Source of the DNA: Microbacterium sp. C5A9
GTDB lineage: Bacteria > Actinomycetota > Actinomycetes > Actinomycetales > Microbacteriaceae
Assembly: GCF_022627955.1 (NCBI RefSeq)
Contig: NZ_JABXGD010000002.1
Coordinates: 186,001 to 250,000, forward strand
Direction: 5' to 3'
Length of the DNA: 64,000 nt
Shown one piece after another: positions 43,653-53,394 of this stretch; position 1 is the first letter of the stretch; the number at the start of each line of letters is the position of its first letter. The notes under the pieces are model-generated. The model made no database searches, was not told the DNA's origin, and saw only the letters and a list, made by a program, of their open reading frames with translations. The position numbers and the translations under genes are program-made.

Positions 43653-44413
43653 TGCCCACCGCACTCATCACGGGAGCGAGCGCCGGCCTCGGCGCGGAGT
43701 TCGCGCGCCAGCTCGCGAGGCGCCGCGCCGATCTGATCCTCGTCGCACGCTCCGCCGATGCGCTGGACGACGTCGCATCCGAGATCCGGAGCGACTACGG
43801 GGTCGCGGTCGAGGTGCTGGTCGCCGACCTTGCCGTCGAGAGCGACGTGGAGCTCGTCGCCGCCCGTCTGCGCGACACCTCAGACCCTGTCGACCTGCTG
43901 GTGAACAACGCAGGATTCGGACTCCCGCTGCAGTTCGCCGACAACGACGTCGCCGACGAGGTGCGTCACCTCCGCGTGCACGTCGAAGCGTCGATGCGTC
44001 TCATGCACGCCGCGCTCCAGACCATGCGCGGTCGGGGCGGGCGCATCATCAACGTCGCATCGGTCGCCGGATTCATCTCCCGCTCCACCTACTCCGCGTG
44101 CAAGAGCTGGCTCATCGGATTCAGTCGTTGGGCGAACCTCGAATACGCCCGCGATCGCGTGAGTGTGACGGCGGTGTGTCCCGGCTTCACCCACACGTCC
44201 TTCCACGAGCGCATGGGGCTGCCTCCCGGACAGGAGGGCGTTCCCGGCTTCCTGTGGCTCGATGCGCGCGACGTGGTTCGTGAGGGACTCCGCGACGCCG
44301 CTCGCGGCAAGTCGGTGTCGATCCCGTCGTTCAGGTACCGGGCCATCGTGACGCTGGCGGCCCTGCTGCCCGACGCGGTGACCTCCGGCGTCGCTCGTCG
44401 CGGACGCGTCTGA
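43652..44413 (+). CDS. Short-chain dehydrogenase/reductase
   Basis: 253 aa from the ATG at 43652, overlapping the folA stop by one base. The NAD-binding GASAGLG at the N-terminus, NNAG, and the catalytic Ser-Tyr-Lys (INVASVAGFISRSTYSACKSW) are complete. The C-terminus has a hydrophobic stretch suggesting membrane contact. Classical SDR with unknown substrate; the folate operon context is not informative. Confidence 0.88.
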   Translation: MPTALITGASAGLGAEFARQLARRRADLILVARSADALDDVASEIRSDYGVAVEVLVADLAVESDVELVAARLRDTSDPVDLLVNNAGFGLPLQFADNDVADEVRHLRVHVEASMRLMHAALQTMRGRGGRIINVASVAGFISRSTYSACKSWLIGFSRWANLEYARDRVSVTAVCPGFTHTSFHERMGLPPGQEGVPGFLWLDARDVVREGLRDAARGKSVSIPSFRYRAIVTLAALLPDAVTSGVARRGRV

Positions 44414-44431
44414 GACCCGGTGCGTCGCCGC

Positions 44432-44974
44432 TCAGCGGAAGCGTCCGAGGCGGATGCCCGCATACGCGACGGCGGCCACGGTCTCACCGTCGCTGATCCG
44501 CCCGTCCGCGATCATGTCCAGCACCTCGCCGAACGGCACCCAGCTGACCGCATCGATGCCCTCCTCCTCCTGGGACGTGGATGCCGCGCCCGTGGCGAGC
44601 GTCAGTCCTCGTGCCAGGAAGACGTGCTCCGGGGCGTCGGCGATTCCGTTGAGCGCGTTCATCGTGCCGAGCGGTGTCCACTCCGCCGCCTCGTACCCGG
44701 TCTCCTCGAGGAGCTCCCTGCGCGCGGCGAGAAGAGGGTCCTCGCCATCGCTGCCGCCGGCGGGCACCTCGATCGATCGACCCGTCGTGTAGCGCTCGAG
44801 GGTCACGAGGCACATGCGGTCCTGCTCATCGAGCGCGATGACGAACACGGCCGGCTGACGCATGGTCACCACGCCGTAGATCCCCTCGCCGGCGGGGCCG
44901 GTGACACGATCCTCCCGGACGGAGATCCAGGCGTTCGCGTAGACGGTCGTGGTCTCGTGTGTCACCCATGCCAT
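44432..44974 (-). CDS. NUDIX hydrolase (ADP-ribose pyrophosphatase type)
   Basis: 180 aa from the ATG at 44974 (MAWVTHETTT). The Nudix box is present as GGSDGEDPLLAARRELLEETGYEA (GX5EX7REUXEEXGU), with the ADPRase-like upstream ERYTTGRSIEVPAGG. It would hydrolyse nucleoside diphosphate derivatives such as ADP-ribose. A TAGGCT hexamer lies 7 bases before the ATG on the minus strand. Confidence 0.9.
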   Translation of the reverse strand: MAWVTHETTTVYANAWISVREDRVTGPAGEGIYGVVTMRQPAVFVIALDEQDRMCLVTLERYTTGRSIEVPAGGSDGEDPLLAARRELLEETGYEAAEWTPLGTMNALNGIADAPEHVFLARGLTLATGAASTSQEEEGIDAVSWVPFGEVLDMIADGRISDGETVAAVAYAGIRLGRFR

Positions 44975-45023
44975 GCGTCCGAGCCTATGCGCCACCGAGT
45001 GCGCCTCCGTATCATCGGGGGGC

Positions 45024-45452
45024 ATGGGATGGCTCTTCGGGCGTAGGGCGCGGGGCGCGGAAGACGCGACCGAGACGCTGCGCCGATACAACGAGGCGGA
45101 GGCGCTGCGGCTCGCCGCCATGATGAACGGGGCATCCGCGACCCCGCCAGAGCCGTCTGCGACGCTCGACACAGCCACGGGGAACGGACAGTTCGTCGTC
45201 GAGGACGTCTTCACGATCACGGGCCGCGGCATCGTCGCCACGGGGACGGTGCGTACGGGAGTCGTCCGCGTCGGCGACCACGTCGAGGTGCTGCGCGCGG
45301 GTTCACCGCGCGCGACGACCGCCGTCGCGGGGATCGAGATGTTCCGCAGAACCGCGCACGAGGCGACATCGGGGCAGATGGCGGGTCTCGTCCTGACGGG
45401 GAAGGTCGACATCGCTCGCGGTGACGTCATCCGTCCTCTCCCGTCAGCGTGA
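45024..45452 (+). CDS. Stand-alone EF-Tu domain II-like protein
   Basis: 142 aa. Residues ~58-140 match domain II of EF-Tu in order: FVVEDVFTITGRGIVATG, VRVGDHVEVL, TTAVAGIEMFRRT and GLVLTGKVDIARGDVI. There is no GTPase domain; the first ~55 residues are a basic WLFGRRAR start, a helix and a Pro/Ser/Thr linker. Isolated domain II could bind an RNA 3' end or a protein partner, but no function is established. It lies immediately before dapA and begins 8 bases after a TATCAT hexamer. Confidence 0.85.
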   Translation: MGWLFGRRARGAEDATETLRRYNEAEALRLAAMMNGASATPPEPSATLDTATGNGQFVVEDVFTITGRGIVATGTVRTGVVRVGDHVEVLRAGSPRATTAVAGIEMFRRTAHEATSGQMAGLVLTGKVDIARGDVIRPLPSA

Positions 45453-45468
45453 CCAGCACTCGACCCGA

Positions 45469-45474
45469 TACGCT
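45469..45474 (+). promoter_or_regulatory. Leaderless-type -10 for dapA
   Basis: TACGCT, 7 bases before the dapA ATG; the intervening run of six G could also serve as a weak ribosome site. Confidence 0.45.
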
Positions 45475-45481
45475 GGGGGGC

Positions 45482-46459
45482 ATGACGCACTCGGGCAACC
45501 CTTTCGGACAGGTTCTCGTCGCGCTCGTCACTCCGATGACGGCCGACGGTGAAGTCGATTGGCCCGCCGTCGAGAAGCACATCGATGACGTCATCACCGC
45601 CGGTGCGGACGGAATCGTCGTGACGGGAACGACAGGCGAGACCTCTACCCTGACGGACCCCGAGAAGCTCAAGCTCGTCGAGATCGGCAAGTCGGTCTCG
45701 GCAGGCCGGGCGAAGATCATCACCGGCGGAGGGTCCAACGAGACCGCCCACGCGATCGAGCTGTACAAGGCCAGTGAGAAGGCCGGCGCCGACGGGATCA
45801 TGATCGTCACGCCGTACTACAACAAGCCGACTCAGGCCGGCATCCTGACGCACTTCCGCCTCGTGGCCGATGCCACGGACCTGCCGGTGATCCTCTACGA
45901 CATCCCCGGCCGCACCGGTGTGCCGATCAAGTACGAGACCATCCTGCGGTTGGCGAAGCACCCGAACATCCTCGCGGTGAAGGACGCCAAGGGTGACTTC
46001 TCCGAGGTGAGCAGGGTTCTCAACCAGACCGACCTCATGTACTTCTCGGGTGACGACGCGAACGTGCTGCCGCACCTGGCCATCGGGGCGACCGGTCTGA
46101 TCGGAGTCACGGCGAACATCACCGCCACCCCCTACCGGACCATCGTCGACGCCGTGAACCGCGGCGATCTCGCCACCGCGACCGCTGAGCACCAGCGCCT
46201 GGAACCGCTCGTGCGGGCGGTCATGACGCACGTGCCCGGAACGGTCGCGGCGAAGTACATCCTGCACGGGCTCGGCCGCATCTCGAGCCCGCGCGTCCGT
46301 CTGCCGCTCGTCGGTCCCGAAGAGTGGGAAGCAGCACTCATCGAAGACGAGCTGGATCTCGTCAAGGACGTTCCCGGCGCCGACTTCTCGAACTTCCGCC
46401 CCGACCGCAACGCGGCCGCGGGCGGCGCCCTGCCGAAGGTGCATGGCACGACCCGCTGA
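45482..46459 (+). CDS. dapA: 4-hydroxy-tetrahydrodipicolinate synthase
   Basis: 325 aa from the ATG at 45482. Condenses pyruvate with aspartate semialdehyde. The Schiff-base Lys167 is in AVKDAKGD, the catalytic Tyr in VTPYYNKPT, and GTTGETSTL binds pyruvate. The last ~15 residues (RPDRNAAAGGALPKVHG) extend beyond the core. It precedes RNase J by 68 bases. Confidence 0.95.
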   Translation: MTHSGNPFGQVLVALVTPMTADGEVDWPAVEKHIDDVITAGADGIVVTGTTGETSTLTDPEKLKLVEIGKSVSAGRAKIITGGGSNETAHAIELYKASEKAGADGIMIVTPYYNKPTQAGILTHFRLVADATDLPVILYDIPGRTGVPIKYETILRLAKHPNILAVKDAKGDFSEVSRVLNQTDLMYFSGDDANVLPHLAIGATGLIGVTANITATPYRTIVDAVNRGDLATATAEHQRLEPLVRAVMTHVPGTVAAKYILHGLGRISSPRVRLPLVGPEEWEAALIEDELDLVKDVPGADFSNFRPDRNAAAGGALPKVHGTTR

Positions 46460-46527
46460 CACCTGACGCGGTGCGCCGCGTCACCACGAACGAACGGACG
46501 CGTCGAGTGTCCGACTGAGGAGACACC

Positions 46528-48204
46528 ATGTCCATTCCGCTCGCAGAACCCGCAGCACTCGACGAAGGGACGCTTCGGGTCATCCCGCTCGGCGGACTCG
46601 GCGAGATCGGTCGCAACATGACCATCTTCGAGTTCGACGGCAAGATCCTGATCGTCGACTGCGGGGTGCTCTTCCCCGAGGAGCACCAGCCGGGCGTCGA
46701 CCTGATCCTGCCGGACTTCGAGCCCATCAAGGGGCGCCTCGACGACATCGTCGGCGTGGTTCTGACCCACGGGCACGAGGACCACATCGGCGCGGTGCCG
46801 TACCTGCTTCGGCTGAAGAGCGACATCCCGGTGATCGGTTCGGGCCTGACCCTGGCCCTCGTCGAAGCGAAGCTCAAGGAGCACCGCATCAAGCCCTTCA
46901 CGTTGACCGTGAAGGAGGGCCAGCGTGAACAGGTCGGACCCTTCGATCTGGAGTTCGTCGCGGTCAACCACTCGATCCCGGATGCTCTCGCCGTCGCGAT
47001 CCGCACGCCCGCCGGCCTCGTGCTGGCCACCGGCGACTTCAAGATGGACCAGCTTCCGCTCGATGGACGCATCACGGATCTCCGTGCGTTCGCCCGTCTC
47101 GGGGAAGAGGGCGTCGATCTGTTCCTCGTCGACTCGACGAACGCCGATGTTCCCGGTTTCACGCCGACGGAGCGTTCGATCGGCCCGGTGCTCGACCAGG
47201 TCATCGGCAAGGCGCCGCGCCGCGTGATCGTCGCCAGCTTCTCCAGCCACGTACACCGCGTGCAGCAGGTGCTCGACGCAGCTCACGCGCACGGACGTCG
47301 TGTCGCGCTGCTGGGGCGCAGCATGCTGCGCAACATGACGATCGCCGAGGACCTCGGGTACCTGAAGGTCCCCGCCGGACTCCTCATCGACTACAAGAAG
47401 GCGCGGGATCTCCCCGACGACAAGATCGTCTACATGTCGACGGGATCACAGGGCGAGCCGATGGCCGTGCTCAGCCGCATGGCCAACCTCGATCACGCGA
47501 TCGAGCCGGGCCCGGGTGACACCGTCATCCTCGCCTCGAGCCTGATTCCCGGCAACGAGAACGCGGTGTACCGGGTGATCGACGGCCTCACGAAACTCGG
47601 CGCCAACGTCGTGCACAAGGCGAACGCCAAGGTGCACGTCTCCGGTCACGCCGCTGCCGGCGAGCTGATCTACTGCTACAACATCCTCAAGCCGAAGAAC
47701 GTGCTTCCGGTGCACGGCGAGTACCGACACCTGATCGCGAACGCGAAGCTCGCGCAGGACACCGGTGTCGAGGCGGAGCGCACGATCATCGCCTCGAACG
47801 GCACCGTGATCGACCTCAAGGACGGAGATGCTCGGGTCGCGGGCCAGCTCGACCTCGGATTCGTCTACGTCGACGGTTCGACGGTCGGCGCGATCACCGA
47901 CGCCGATCTCAAGGACCGCCGGATCCTCGCCGAAGAGGGCTTCGTGTCGGTGATCGTCGTCGTCGATGCGCAGACGGGCCGGATCATCTCGGGTCCCGAG
48001 ATCCATGCGCGCGGTATCGCCGAGGACGACTCCGTCTTCGACGACGTGACGCCGAAGATCATCGCCGCGCTCAAAGAGGCGTCTGGCAACGGCGTGCGCG
48101 ACACGCATGCTCTCTCGCAGGTGGTGCGTCGCACGATCGGCCGGTGGGTCAACCAGAAGCTCCGCCGGCGACCGATGATCGTCCCCCTCGTCATCGAGGC
48201 CTGA
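46528..48204 (+). CDS. rnj: Ribonuclease J
   Basis: 558 aa. A metallo-beta-lactamase RNase with endo- and 5'-3' exonuclease activity. The metal motif THGHEDH starts at T80 (H81, H83, D85, H86), followed by the beta-CASP region (SFSSHVHRVQQVLDAAHAHGRRVALLGRSM), HVSGHAAAGEL and a C-terminal domain. GAGGAGA precedes the ATG. With pnp in the same window it forms the mRNA-decay set. Confidence 0.95.
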   Translation: MSIPLAEPAALDEGTLRVIPLGGLGEIGRNMTIFEFDGKILIVDCGVLFPEEHQPGVDLILPDFEPIKGRLDDIVGVVLTHGHEDHIGAVPYLLRLKSDIPVIGSGLTLALVEAKLKEHRIKPFTLTVKEGQREQVGPFDLEFVAVNHSIPDALAVAIRTPAGLVLATGDFKMDQLPLDGRITDLRAFARLGEEGVDLFLVDSTNADVPGFTPTERSIGPVLDQVIGKAPRRVIVASFSSHVHRVQQVLDAAHAHGRRVALLGRSMLRNMTIAEDLGYLKVPAGLLIDYKKARDLPDDKIVYMSTGSQGEPMAVLSRMANLDHAIEPGPGDTVILASSLIPGNENAVYRVIDGLTKLGANVVHKANAKVHVSGHAAAGELIYCYNILKPKNVLPVHGEYRHLIANAKLAQDTGVEAERTIIASNGTVIDLKDGDARVAGQLDLGFVYVDGSTVGAITDADLKDRRILAEEGFVSVIVVVDAQTGRIISGPEIHARGIAEDDSVFDDVTPKIIAALKEASGNGVRDTHALSQVVRRTIGRWVNQKLRRRPMIVPLVIEA

Positions 48205-48261
48205 CCGCCGGGCGAGCCGGGGTTCACAGCCGACCGACACGCATCGGAAACGCACCGGACG

Positions 48262-48267
48262 TAGCCT
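48262..48267 (+). promoter_or_regulatory. Leaderless-type -10 for the GNAT gene
   Basis: TAGCCT, 6 bases before the ATG at 48274. Confidence 0.45.
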
Positions 48268-48273
48268 CAGGGC

Positions 48274-48768
48274 ATGGCGGATGCGTTCTCGCTCAGACCG
48301 GCCGTGCAGGCGGACGGAAGCTTCCTCGGCGACATGGTCGTCGAGGCGGCGAACTGGCGCTCGGGCGGAGCACGACCGCGACACGAGATCCTCACGTCCG
48401 TCGAACATCGCAGGTACCTCTCGGGGTGGATGCGTCCGGCAGACGCCGGATTCATCGCGGTCGATTCCGAGGGGCAGTCGATCGGCGCGGCGTGGTACCG
48501 GATGCTGTCGCAGGACGACCCCGGATTCGGGTTCGTCGGCACCGCGGTGCCCGAGCTGATCATCGGCGTGCAGCCGATCTGGCGTGCGCACGGCGTCGGG
48601 CGCACGCTGCTGCGCCGTCTCGTGGCGCACGCGGGGGAACAGGGGCATGCCCGGATCAGCCTGAGCGTGGAGCGCGACAACTTCGCTCGAGGTCTGTATC
48701 GCTCGGAGGGCTTCCTGGTGACGAGCAGCGGCCTGCTGCGCGACACGATGGTGCACCGCGTGTCATGA
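48274..48768 (+). CDS. GNAT-family N-acetyltransferase
   Basis: 164 aa. The acetyl-CoA loop of the GNAT fold is visible as VQPIWRAHGVGRTLLRRLVAHA (QxxGxG/A form RAHGVG) with LSVERDNFARGLYRSEGF as the closing segment. The substrate is unknown. Single gene between RNase J and ftsK. Confidence 0.85.
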   Translation: MADAFSLRPAVQADGSFLGDMVVEAANWRSGGARPRHEILTSVEHRRYLSGWMRPADAGFIAVDSEGQSIGAAWYRMLSQDDPGFGFVGTAVPELIIGVQPIWRAHGVGRTLLRRLVAHAGEQGHARISLSVERDNFARGLYRSEGFLVTSSGLLRDTMVHRVS

Positions 48769-48838
48769 CGTCGGCGTGTCGATGGGCCGAAGACCGCGGA
48801 ATGCCGCGTCATTGAGGGGCTTTGTCGGCTGCTGGCCG

Positions 48839-48844
48839 TAACGT
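48839..48844 (+). promoter_or_regulatory. Leaderless-type -10 for ftsK
   Basis: TAACGT, 6 bases before the ATG at 48851. Confidence 0.4.
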
Positions 48845-48850
48845 GAGAGC

Positions 48851-51580
48851 ATGGCCAGGAGCACCACGAAATCAGCGCGCGCATCCGACAGCGCCGCGCC
48901 TCGGCCCAAGCGGCAGGCGGCGCCGAAGTCCCAGGCCGCGCCGAAGAAGTACATCGACGAGCTCGACAAGCCGCCGGTGATCGTCCGGGCCTGGGGCGGC
49001 ATCGCGCACGCGGTCGGCGGGATCTTCCGCGCGTTCGGTCCGGAGACGCTCGAGAAGGACGACCGTCGTGACGGCTTCCCGCTGCTCCTCGTCATCCTCG
49101 CGATCGCCGGTGCCGTCAACGAATGGTTCTTCATCGGCAACGAGGTCGCGACCACCATCAGCGCCTACTCGGTCGGGCTTCTCATCGGCCGGATGGCCTT
49201 CATCTTCCCCGTGCTGCTCCTTCTCCTCGCCGGCTGGCTCTTCCGGCACCCCTCGTCCGTGCATGACAACGGACGGATCGGCATCGGCTTCGGCCTCCTG
49301 ATGATCACGCTCGCAGGGTTCTGCCACATCGCGGGAGGGCTGCCGCAGCCGCCGGAGGGCATGGTCGCTCTCAGCGCCGCAGGCGGTCTGTTCGGGTGGA
49401 TCATCGGCCAGCCGCTCAGCTACCTGACGGCCATCCCGGCGTACATCGTGCTCTCTCTGCTGGCGATCCTCAGTGTGCTGATCCTCACCAAGACTCCTCC
49501 CAACCGCATCGGTCACCGTCTCGGCGATCTGTACGCGTGGATGTTCGACGCGGAGCGCGTCGAAAAGCCCGCGAAGGACGCGGTGGCCATCGACGACGCC
49601 GACAAGGTCGACGATCCGGACGTGCTGCCCTGGTGGCGGCGCAACAAGACGGGTCGCGAAGAGGACCCCGACGAGGGGACTCTCGGTTCCGACGACATCA
49701 CCGCTCTCCTCAGCACCACGGATGCGACGCCGGCGTACGATCAGGCGGTCACAGTCGTGAACCCTGCGGTGTCGTCCGACGCCGCCACCGAGGTGCTCTC
49801 CGACGTGCGGTCCGTGACGGATGCGCTTGCGGAGCAGCAGACCACCGCTCTCCTCGATGACGAGTCCGACACCGGCGAGATGCCCGAGCTGCCGGGGCTC
49901 GACGGATTCGGCACCGACGGACCGGGCGAGCGCGGCCCCCAGGCGCCCGTCGCGCCCTACATCCTTCCTTCGCCCGGTGTGCTCGCCGAGGGACCGCCGT
50001 CCGTCGCGCGGTCCGAGGCGAACGACCGCATCGTCGAGCAGATCACCAGCGTGCTCTCGCAGTTCAACGTCGATGCCAAGGTCACGGGGTTCTCGCGAGG
50101 GCCGACGGTGACCCAGTACGAGGTCGAGGTCGGGCACGGCGTCAAGGTCGAGAAGATCCTGCAGCTCAGCAACAACTTCGCGTACGCGGTCGCCTCGAAC
50201 GACGTGCGCATCCTGTCTCCGATTCCCGGCAAGAGCGCCATCGGAATCGAGATCCCGAACACCGACCGCGAGACGGTGGCGCTCGGCGACGTACTGCGGT
50301 CGCAGGCCGCCCTGAAGAACACGCATCCGCTGACGATCGGCGTCGGCAAGGACGTCGGCGGGAACTTCGTCACGGCGAACCTCGCGAAGATGCCTCACCT
50401 TCTGGTCGCCGGGTCGACCGGCTCGGGTAAGTCGAGCTTCGTGAACTCGATGATCACGAGCCTTCTGATGCGGGCTCGCCCGTCGGACGTGCGGATGGTG
50501 CTCATCGACCCGAAGCGCGTGGAGCTCACGAGCTATGCGGGAGTACCGCACCTGATCACGCCGATCATCACGAACCCCAAGAAGGCCGCAGAGGCGTTGC
50601 AGTGGGTCGTTAAAGAGATGGACATGCGCTACGACGACCTCGCGTCGTTCGGCTTCCGCCACATCGACGACTTCAATCGCGCGGTGCGAGCGGGGGAGGT
50701 CGAGGTCCCGGTCGGAAGCGAGCGTGTCCTCAAGCCGTATCCGTATCTGCTCGTCGTCGTCGACGAGCTCGCCGATCTCATGATGGTCGCGCCGCGCGAT
50801 GTCGAGGACTCGATCGTGCGCATCACCCAGCTCGCGCGCGCGTCGGGAATCCACCTCGTGCTGGCCACGCAGCGACCCAGCGTCGACGTCGTCACCGGCC
50901 TGATCAAGGCGAACGTTCCCTCCCGCCTGGCCTTCGCGGTGACGAGCGTCACCGACAGTCGCGTGATCCTCGACAGTCCCGGCGCGGACAAGCTCATCGG
51001 TCAGGGTGACGCCCTGTTCTCGCCCATGGGCTCGTCGAAGCCGTTCCGTCTGCAGGGCGCCTGGGTGGACGAGAAGGAGATCGACGCGGTCGTCAAGCAC
51101 GTGACGCGTCAGGCACGACCGGACTACCGCTCCGACGTTGCAGAAGCGATGGAGCCGACCAAGAAGAAGGAGGTCGACGAGGACATCGGCGACGACCTCG
51201 AGCTGCTGCTGGCTGCTGCGGAGCTGATCATCTCGTCGCAGTTCGGCTCCACGTCCATGCTGCAGCGCAAGCTGCGCGTCGGGTTCGCTAAGGCCGGCCG
51301 TCTCATGGATCTCCTCGAGTCTCGCGAGATCGTCGGTCCCTCCGAGGGGTCGAAGGCCCGTGACGTGCTGGCGACCGTAGAGCAGCTTCCCCAGGTGATG
51401 GCGAAGCTGCGCGGGGAAGACGTGCCGGCAGCGTCGTCGTCCTCCCCGGCGACGGCGACAGCCACGACCGCGGGTCAGGGAGGCGTCTCCCACGACCCGG
51501 TCGAGTCTCAGTTCGAGGGACTTCCCGTCGTCGAAGCCGAAGGCGACGAAGACGCCTGGGGTCTGACGGGGCGCGACTGA
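48851..51580 (+). CDS. ftsK: FtsK/SpoIIIE-family DNA translocase
   Basis: 909 aa. A basic Lys/Ala-rich start, four membrane segments (about residues 75-220), an acidic linker (about 240-390), a RecA-like motor and a C-terminal gamma winged helix. The Walker A GSTGSGKS is at 521-528 with [12 protein letters not shown] as Walker B. The gamma domain ([32 protein letters not shown]) reads KOPS-type DNA. It moves chromosomal DNA at the septum during division. Overlaps pgsA by one base. Confidence 0.95.
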   Translation: MARSTTKSARASDSAAPRPKRQAAPKSQAAPKKYIDELDKPPVIVRAWGGIAHAVGGIFRAFGPETLEKDDRRDGFPLLLVILAIAGAVNEWFFIGNEVATTISAYSVGLLIGRMAFIFPVLLLLLAGWLFRHPSSVHDNGRIGIGFGLLMITLAGFCHIAGGLPQPPEGMVALSAAGGLFGWIIGQPLSYLTAIPAYIVLSLLAILSVLILTKTPPNRIGHRLGDLYAWMFDAERVEKPAKDAVAIDDADKVDDPDVLPWWRRNKTGREEDPDEGTLGSDDITALLSTTDATPAYDQAVTVVNPAVSSDAATEVLSDVRSVTDALAEQQTTALLDDESDTGEMPELPGLDGFGTDGPGERGPQAPVAPYILPSPGVLAEGPPSVARSEANDRIVEQITSVLSQFNVDAKVTGFSRGPTVTQYEVEVGHGVKVEKILQLSNNFAYAVASNDVRILSPIPGKSAIGIEIPNTDRETVALGDVLRSQAALKNTHPLTIGVGKDVGGNFVTANLAKMPHLLVAGSTGSGKSSFVNSMITSLLMRARPSDVRMVLIDPKRVELTSYAGVPHLITPIITNPKKAAEALQWVVKEMDMRYDDLASFGFRHIDDFNRAVRAGEVEVPVGSERVLKPYPYLLVVVDELADLMMVAPRDVEDSIVRITQLARASGIHLVLATQRPSVDVVTGLIKANVPSRLAFAVTSVTDSRVILDSPGADKLIGQGDALFSPMGSSKPFRLQGAWVDEKEIDAVVKHVTRQARPDYRSDVAEAMEPTKKKEVDEDIGDDLELLLAAAELIISSQFGSTSMLQRKLRVGFAKAGRLMDLLESREIVGPSEGSKARDVLATVEQLPQVMAKLRGEDVPAASSSSPATATATTAGQGGVSHDPVESQFEGLPVVEAEGDEDAWGLTGRD

Positions 51581-52152
51581 TGGCCATTCCGCGGCAGCTG
51601 CCCAACGCGATCACGGTGGCGCGAATCCCGCTCGCCGTCGTCTTCTTCGTCCTGCTCCTGCTCGGAGGCACGTACGGCCTGAGCGACATCGTGGTGAGGT
51701 GGGTCGCTGCGATCCTCTTCATCGTGGCGATCTCCACCGACTGGGTCGACGGATACCTCGCTCGGCGCTACGAGATCGTCAGCGACTTCGGCAAGCTGTG
51801 GGATCCCATCGCCGACAAGCTGCTCACCGGGGCTGGGTTCATCGGCCTCGCGGTGCTCGGCGAACTGCAGTGGTGGATCGTCGTCGTCATCCTCATCCGA
51901 GAGTGGGGGATCACCGTGCATCGGCTGGTGGTCGCGAAGGAGCATGTGGTCGCGGCCGCGTGGATGGGCAAGATCAAGACCGCCGTGCAGGGAGTGGCGC
52001 TCTCCTGGGCGGTGCTTCCCCTGCACGTGTTCATCGGCATCGATGCGTGGGTGCTCGTCACGACGGTTCTGATGATCGCAGCGCTCGTTCTCACCGTGGC
52101 CAGCGGCATCGACTACATCGTCGCTCAGGTGCGAGGGTCGCGGAAGCCGTGA
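51580..52152 (+). CDS. pgsA: CDP-diacylglycerol-glycerol-3-phosphate 3-phosphatidyltransferase
   Basis: 190 aa, several membrane segments. The CDP-alcohol phosphotransferase motif is intact: DGYLARRYEIVSDFGKLWDPIADK, matching DGx2ARx8Gx3Dx3D. It makes phosphatidylglycerol phosphate, precursor of the main anionic lipids. Overlaps ftsK at the front and cinA at the back. Confidence 0.92.
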   Translation: MAIPRQLPNAITVARIPLAVVFFVLLLLGGTYGLSDIVVRWVAAILFIVAISTDWVDGYLARRYEIVSDFGKLWDPIADKLLTGAGFIGLAVLGELQWWIVVVILIREWGITVHRLVVAKEHVVAAAWMGKIKTAVQGVALSWAVLPLHVFIGIDAWVLVTTVLMIAALVLTVASGIDYIVAQVRGSRKP

Positions 52153-52631
52153 CGATCGCCGCCGAGGCGCTCGATGCTCTGGCCGCGCGCGGCTGGACCC
52201 TGGGCGTCGCGGAGTCGCTCACCGGCGGTGCGGTGGCCGCCGAGCTCGTGACAATTCCCGGAGCCTCGGCTGTCCTGCAGGGCGCGATCGTCGCCTACGC
52301 GACGCCGATCAAGCACACACTGCTCGGTGTCGACGAGACGCTGCTGCACGAGCACGGGCCCGTTCATGCGGAGGTCGCTGTGCAGATGGCGGCCGGCGTG
52401 CGCGACGCGCTACGGGTTGACGATCGGCGTCCGGATGTGGGGATCGCGACCACCGGCATAGCGGGCCCGGAGTCACCGGACGGGCAGCCGGTCGGCACGG
52501 TGCACATCGCGGTCGTGACGCCGACGGTATCCCGGAGCGAGACGTTCCTGTTCGGCGGCGACCGAGCCGAGATCAGAGCGCAGGCGTCGGACGCGGTTCT
52601 GGCTCTGCTCGCTCGGGTCGCGGGGGAATAG
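52149..52631 (+). CDS. cinA: CinA-type nicotinamide-nucleotide amidase (single domain)
   Basis: 160 aa, only the C-terminal CinA (PncC) domain; the N-terminal MoCF-like domain of longer CinA proteins is absent. Motifs: GVAESLTGGAVAAELV, VAYATPIKHTLLGV and ATTGIAGPESPDGQPVGTVHIAV. PncC deamidates nicotinamide mononucleotide. GTG start overlapping pgsA (GTGA). The conserved cinA-regulator-recA order is kept. Confidence 0.92.
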   Translation: MTIAAEALDALAARGWTLGVAESLTGGAVAAELVTIPGASAVLQGAIVAYATPIKHTLLGVDETLLHEHGPVHAEVAVQMAAGVRDALRVDDRRPDVGIATTGIAGPESPDGQPVGTVHIAVVTPTVSRSETFLFGGDRAEIRAQASDAVLALLARVAGE

Positions 52632-52657
52632 CCGACGCCACGGCGTGGTTCTTGTCT

Positions 52658-52721
52658 GTGTGCTCACACCCAAAGCACAGCGTGCAAAGGTAGATTCTGT
52701 GAAGGTCAGTGCGACTAGACT
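52658..52721 (+). promoter_or_regulatory. Promoter region with two short palindromes before the ClgR-like gene
   Basis: In the 140-base gap after cinA lie GTGTGCTCACAC (52658-52669), GCACAGCGTGC (52675-52685), TAGATT (52691-52696) and TAGACT (52716-52721). The hexamers look like alternative -10 elements and the palindromes like possible regulator sites. A good AGGAGG follows before the gene. Confidence 0.4.
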
Positions 52722-52771
52722 GGCGATTCGATCGGGGGAGACCCTGAGAGGCGATCTGGGAGGAGGTTCCG

Positions 52772-53080
52772 ATGATTCTCGTACGGCAGGAAATCGGTGA
52801 CGTGTTGAGGGACTTCCGCCTGCAGAAGGGTCGTACCCTTCGTCAGGTCGCGAGCAAGGCATCGGTGGCCCTCGGCTACCTGAGCGAGGTCGAGCGCGGA
52901 CAGAAGGAAGCGTCGAGCGAGATCCTCGCATCCGTCGCTGACGCTCTCGACGTTCCGATCTCCACGATCATGCGCGAGGTCGGCGACCGCATCTCGGTCC
53001 TCGAAGGGATCCAGGTGTTCCCCGACGTGGTTCCCGACGATCTCGTGGCGTCGGTCGAACCCGAGCTCTCGCTGCGCTGA
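52772..53080 (+). CDS. Xre/ClgR-like helix-turn-helix regulator
   Basis: 102 aa. The HTH is seen at residues ~20-70: LRDFRLQKGRTLRQVASKASVALGYLSEVERGQKEASSEILASVADALDVP. The long acidic C-terminus is typical of actinobacterial ClgR, which activates clp protease and stress genes; in M. tuberculosis ClgR the same short size and position near recA-type genes are known. AGGAGG precedes the ATG. Assignment to ClgR itself is probable, not certain. Confidence 0.85.
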   Translation: MILVRQEIGDVLRDFRLQKGRTLRQVASKASVALGYLSEVERGQKEASSEILASVADALDVPISTIMREVGDRISVLEGIQVFPDVVPDDLVASVEPELSLR

Positions 53081-53101
53081 CCGGCGCAGTTCCGGTTTTC
53101 G

Positions 53102-53326
53102 ATGCGTCGAAGTGAGTTCCTTCGCGCCGTGGATGCGGAGTTCGGGGCGCGAGGTTCGTCGCTGGTCAGCGATCTGGTGCTGACTCAGCTCGGTGATCGC
53201 ACCGCTGAGATCGCGCTGGACGACGGCATTCCTCCCCGCGACATCTGGTTGGCGCTCTGCGTCGAGGCTGATGTACCTCTGGAGCGCCGTCACGGCGCGG
53301 GGCGACTCGAGCCCCGACGACGCTGA
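53102..53326 (+). CDS. DUF3046 protein
   Basis: 74 aa, starting MRRSEFLRAVDAEFG and containing LALCVEADVPLERRHG, the DUF3046 pattern. Found upstream of recA in many actinobacteria. Function unknown. It follows the regulator by 21 bases. Confidence 0.85.
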   Translation: MRRSEFLRAVDAEFGARGSSLVSDLVLTQLGDRTAEIALDDGIPPRDIWLALCVEADVPLERRHGAGRLEPRRR

Positions 53327-53378
53327 CGCACCTCGTTCGAGGCGCTGCGGATTTCGCCTCCGAATTCTCGGCGTGTCG

Positions 53379-53394
53379 TCGAAGATGTGTTCGA
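53379..53394 (+). promoter_or_regulatory. LexA (SOS) box of recA
   Basis: TCGAAGATGTGTTCGA, one base off the actinobacterial consensus TCGAAC-N4-GTTCGA, lies 197 bases before recA. It implies DNA-damage induction of recA, and probably recX. Confidence 0.8.

Noticed and set aside
48872..51493. 873-codon minus-strand open frame
   Set aside because: Antisense of ftsK, whose motor motifs are intact on the plus strand.
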